Positions 11,815-14,056 of a DNA stretch of 14,056 nucleotides are shown here, piece by piece. Source of the DNA: an uncultured Adlercreutzia sp. (GTDB taxonomy: Bacteria > Actinomycetota > Coriobacteriia > Coriobacteriales > Eggerthellaceae); the NCBI GenBank assembly GCA_910589165.1, contig CAJUSP010000031.1, positions 1-14,056 on the forward strand. The letters run 5' to 3'. The translations under genes were made by a program, and so were the position numbers. Every line of letters starts with the position of its first letter. Position 1 is the stretch's first letter. The notes under the pieces are model-generated. The model made no database searches and was not told the DNA's origin. It saw only the letters and a list, made by a program, of their open reading frames with translations.

Positions 11815-14056
11815 ATGGAAACAGTGGCTCAGACGAGTATCAGCAGACGCGGCTTTGTGAAGCTGGGAATGTTCGCCTCGGCTGCCGCCGCCATGGCGGG
11901 CACTGCCGCTTCGAACCTCATCGAAGTGGAGCCCGCACTGGCCGACGAGAGCAGCGAGACCGAGAAGATTCGCACCATCTGCCGTGCCTGCCTTAACAAC
12001 TGCGGCATGATCGCCCATGTGCGCGACGGCCGCGTGGTCAAGCTGGAAGGCGACCCGGGCGACCCCATGAACAAGGGCGCCGCCTGCGCCAAGGGCCTGG
12101 CCGGCATTCAGGCGCTGTACAACCCCAACCGCATCAAGTACCCCATGAAGCGCGTGGGCGAGCGCGGCTCCAACCAGTGGGAGCGCATCTCCTGGGAGCA
12201 GGCCATCAACGAGATCGCCGACGTCATGTGGGAGTACTACCAGAAGGAAGGCCCGAAGTGCCTGGTCACCTCTACCGGTGGCGGCGGCAACCCGCAGTTC
12301 TTCAGCCCCGCCCGCTTCCTTTCCGTGTGGGGCGGCGGCAACTTCTTCGAGCCGGGCTGCGCCCAGTGCTACCTGCCCCGCAACCACATGGAGTTCTGCC
12401 TGAACGGCACGGCCGACACCTCGTTGGCCGACGGCCCGGTGACCGAGGTGTACCTGCCCGACTGCCAGACCAAAACCTACGTCATGTGGGGCGTGGGCCC
12501 TTCCACCCACGGCATCGGATCGACGGGCCGCGTGGTCACCGAGCTGCGCAACAACGGCATGAAGACCGTGGTCATCGACCCGCGCCTGACGCCGGATGCG
12601 GCCCGCGCCGACGTGTGGCTGGCCATTCGCCCCGGCACCGACGTGGCCCTCATGCTGGCCTGGATGCGCTACATCATCGACAACGACCTGTGGAACAAGG
12701 AATTCGTCACGAAGTGGTCGAACTTGCCGTTCCTCGTGAACGAGCAGACGCGGCTCACCTACCGCGCCGACGAGCTGGGGCTCGGCAGCCACAACGAGTA
12801 CGTGGTCTATGACAACAACACCCAGACCGTGCGCGCCATGCCCTATCCCTTCGACGAGTCCATCGACCCGGCCATGTTCGGCTCCTACACGTTGCCTAAC
12901 GGCGAGACCGCCCGCACCGCCTTCCAAATTATGAAGGAACACGTGGACGAGTGGACGCTCGAGAAGGCCGCCGAGGTGTGCTGGCTCGATGCCGGCGAGA
13001 TCGAGGAGGCCATCAAGATCTACGTGGAGGGCTGCCCGAACGCCGGCATCTCGCTGGGCGTGGCCACCGACCAGGCGCGCAACTCCGCCCAGGCCGCCCA
13101 GGGCGACGCCATCCTCGACATCCTCATGGGATGCATCCGCGTGCCCGGCGCCATCGTGCAGGACCGTCCCTGCTACGTGGAGCCCTGCAACTACGTGGTG
13201 CAGCCCTTCGGCCTGCATCATCCCGACCACCCGCTGCGCATGCCCGAGGCCGAGGCCAACGCGCGCCTCGGCTACACCGAGCACAAGGGCCTGGGCCACT
13301 GGCTGGCCTCGCACATTCCCACGGTGCTGAAGGCCATCGAGACCGGCGAGCCCTACCGCCCGCGTATCTGGATCGAGCGTTCCGGCAACAAGCTGGCCAT
13401 GATCGGCAACGCGAGCCGCTTCTACGACGCCATGATGACCACCGACCTGAACGTGCACATGTACATGCACTGGACCACCACGAGCGTGTGCCTGGCCGAC
13501 TACGTGCTGCCCACGGCCGAGTGGCTGGAAACTAACTACGCCCAGGACCGCCTGAACACCTACGCCATCCGCCGTGCCACAACCCAGCTCTACGAGGCTG
13601 TGGACGAGTGCATGCACTGGTCGTGGCTGGCGGCGGCCCTGGCCGAGCGCGGCCACCAGCGCGCCATCGACTCGTTCAACCCCGACATCGCCGGCAAGTT
13701 CTACGGCACCTACTGGAAGACCTACGAGGAGTATATGGACTACGTGGGCTACTTCGTGGGCAGCTTCTACTACGGCACCGAGGATTGGGACTGGGCCACC
13801 TTCGACGCCCAGGCGCCCTCCGAGTACGAGACCATCGAGCAGTACGCGCAGAAGTCCTACGACTCGCACCTCGAGCCGGACGAGAACGGCCTGCCCGTGG
13901 GCTTCCATACCACCTCGAAGCGCACCGAGCCCTACTTCGACGGCAACATCCTGCTGGGCCTGACGGGCGCGGTGGACGGAAGCGGCTCTATGGACCCGGC
14001 TACCGACGTGTTCCCGGCCTCCGACAACTACAACCCGCTGCCGTACTACCTGGAGC
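11815..14056 (+). CDS. Tat-exported molybdopterin oxidoreductase, DMSO reductase family (3' end outside window)
   Basis: 747 residues are visible and the frame runs off the right edge. The N-terminus is a Tat signal, S-R-R-G-F-V-K at 10-16, then an Ala-rich hydrophobic stretch and a likely cleavage after A-L-A (43). Next is a [4Fe-4S] motif, C56-x2-C59-x3-C63-x27-C91, followed by molybdopterin-binding segments including G-G-G-N-F-F-E-P-G-C-A-Q-C near 180-192, W-G-V-G-P-S-T-H-G and V-V-I-D-P-R-L-T-P. The late D-Y-V-L-P-T-A-E-W is typical of the family. It resembles the exported reductases and catechol-dehydroxylase-type enzymes of Eggerthellaceae; the substrate cannot be deduced, and I cannot firmly name the Mo ligand. 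An iron-sulfur and membrane-anchor subunit would be expected just downstream. Start: ATG 11815 has AAGGG directly adjoining it, so the in-frame GTG 11824, 9 bases after AAGGG, is a credible alternative that leaves the Tat motif intact. Confidence 0.9.
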   Translation, partial: METVAQTSISRRGFVKLGMFASAAAAMAGTAASNLIEVEPALADESSETEKIRTICRACLNNCGMIAHVRDGRVVKLEGDPGDPMNKGAACAKGLAGIQALYNPNRIKYPMKRVGERGSNQWERISWEQAINEIADVMWEYYQKEGPKCLVTSTGGGGNPQFFSPARFLSVWGGGNFFEPGCAQCYLPRNHMEFCLNGTADTSLADGPVTEVYLPDCQTKTYVMWGVGPSTHGIGSTGRVVTELRNNGMKTVVIDPRLTPDAARADVWLAIRPGTDVALMLAWMRYIIDNDLWNKEFVTKWSNLPFLVNEQTRLTYRADELGLGSHNEYVVYDNNTQTVRAMPYPFDESIDPAMFGSYTLPNGETARTAFQIMKEHVDEWTLEKAAEVCWLDAGEIEEAIKIYVEGCPNAGISLGVATDQARNSAQAAQGDAILDILMGCIRVPGAIVQDRPCYVEPCNYVVQPFGLHHPDHPLRMPEAEANARLGYTEHKGLGHWLASHIPTVLKAIETGEPYRPRIWIERSGNKLAMIGNASRFYDAMMTTDLNVHMYMHWTTTSVCLADYVLPTAEWLETNYAQDRLNTYAIRRATTQLYEAVDECMHWSWLAAALAERGHQRAIDSFNPDIAGKFYGTYWKTYEEYMDYVGYFVGSFYYGTEDWDWATFDAQAPSEYETIEQYAQKSYDSHLEPDENGLPVGFHTTSKRTEPYFDGNILLGLTGAVDGSGSMDPATDVFPASDNYNPLPYYLE

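Noticed and set aside
11734..13908. 724-residue open frame on the minus strand
   Set aside because: It is antisense to the Mo oxidoreductase, which has a Tat signal, cysteine motif and family motifs. High-GC coding biased to G/C third positions leaves the antisense frame open. The translation is Val/Gly/His-rich with no domain.
1..14056. Search for insertion sequences, phage genes, toxin-antitoxin pairs and CRISPR arrays
   Set aside because: No transposase, integrase, terminal inverted repeats, paired small toxin/antitoxin genes or regularly spaced repeats were seen.

Overview
The window is a high-GC, densely coded stretch of a bacterial chromosome. The best guess at the host is a gut actinomycete of the Coriobacteriia, family Eggerthellaceae (the Eggerthella / Adlercreutzia / Gordonibacter / Slackia group). 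This rests on gene content, not on a marker gene: a LuxR-type regulator fused to about 12 membrane segments, close to a Tat-exported molybdopterin oxidoreductase; strong G/C preference at third codon positions; and Coriobacteria-like protein sequences. No database search was possible, so the genus stays open.

Layout, left to right. (1) 2-673: the 3' end of a Ser-rich, coiled-coil protein gene with visibly less GC-rich codons than the rest, closed by a strong terminator at 728-769. (2) 797-1021, minus strand: tRNA-Gln(UUG) and tRNA-Lys(UUU) in one unit with a recognisable promoter. (3) 1201-2874: aspartate 4-decarboxylase (asdA). (4) 2875-6040: a promoter and structured leader, then an ABC exporter-type ATPase and a two-domain FtsX/MacB-like permease two bases apart, ending at a long bidirectional terminator. 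(5) 6057-6137, minus strand: a 26-residue putative membrane microprotein with a perfect Shine-Dalgarno, converging on that terminator. (6) 6244-8920: an operator-like cluster of GTTAAC repeats inside a promoter, a 105-residue membrane-anchored acidic protein (DUF6110 / PacL-like by appearance), and a P1B-type metal ATPase with a DYSCAL motif. (7) 9035-10880: the 12-TM LuxR-type regulator with its own promoter and terminator. (8) 10991-11587: an unfamiliar 198-residue protein that looks like a duplicated winged-helix unit. (9) 11815 to the right edge: the start of a Tat-dependent, [4Fe-4S]/molybdopterin DMSO-reductase-family enzyme, cut by the window end.

How the parts may work together. The small protein plus P-type ATPase form a two-gene metal-export operon, whose promoter carries three helically phased 10-bp repeats and whose first start codon lies in a hairpin. 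The membrane LuxR protein, the duplicated winged-helix protein and the Mo enzyme form a plausible sense-and-respire module: the regulator would sense a substrate at the membrane and switch on an exported reductase, as is common in Eggerthellaceae. The ABC pair is a self-contained exporter or lipoprotein-handling unit of unknown substrate.

Least-described items: the 26-aa microprotein, the phased operator of the metal-ATPase operon, and the 198-aa duplicated protein. No CRISPR array, insertion sequence, rRNA or phage gene was seen.
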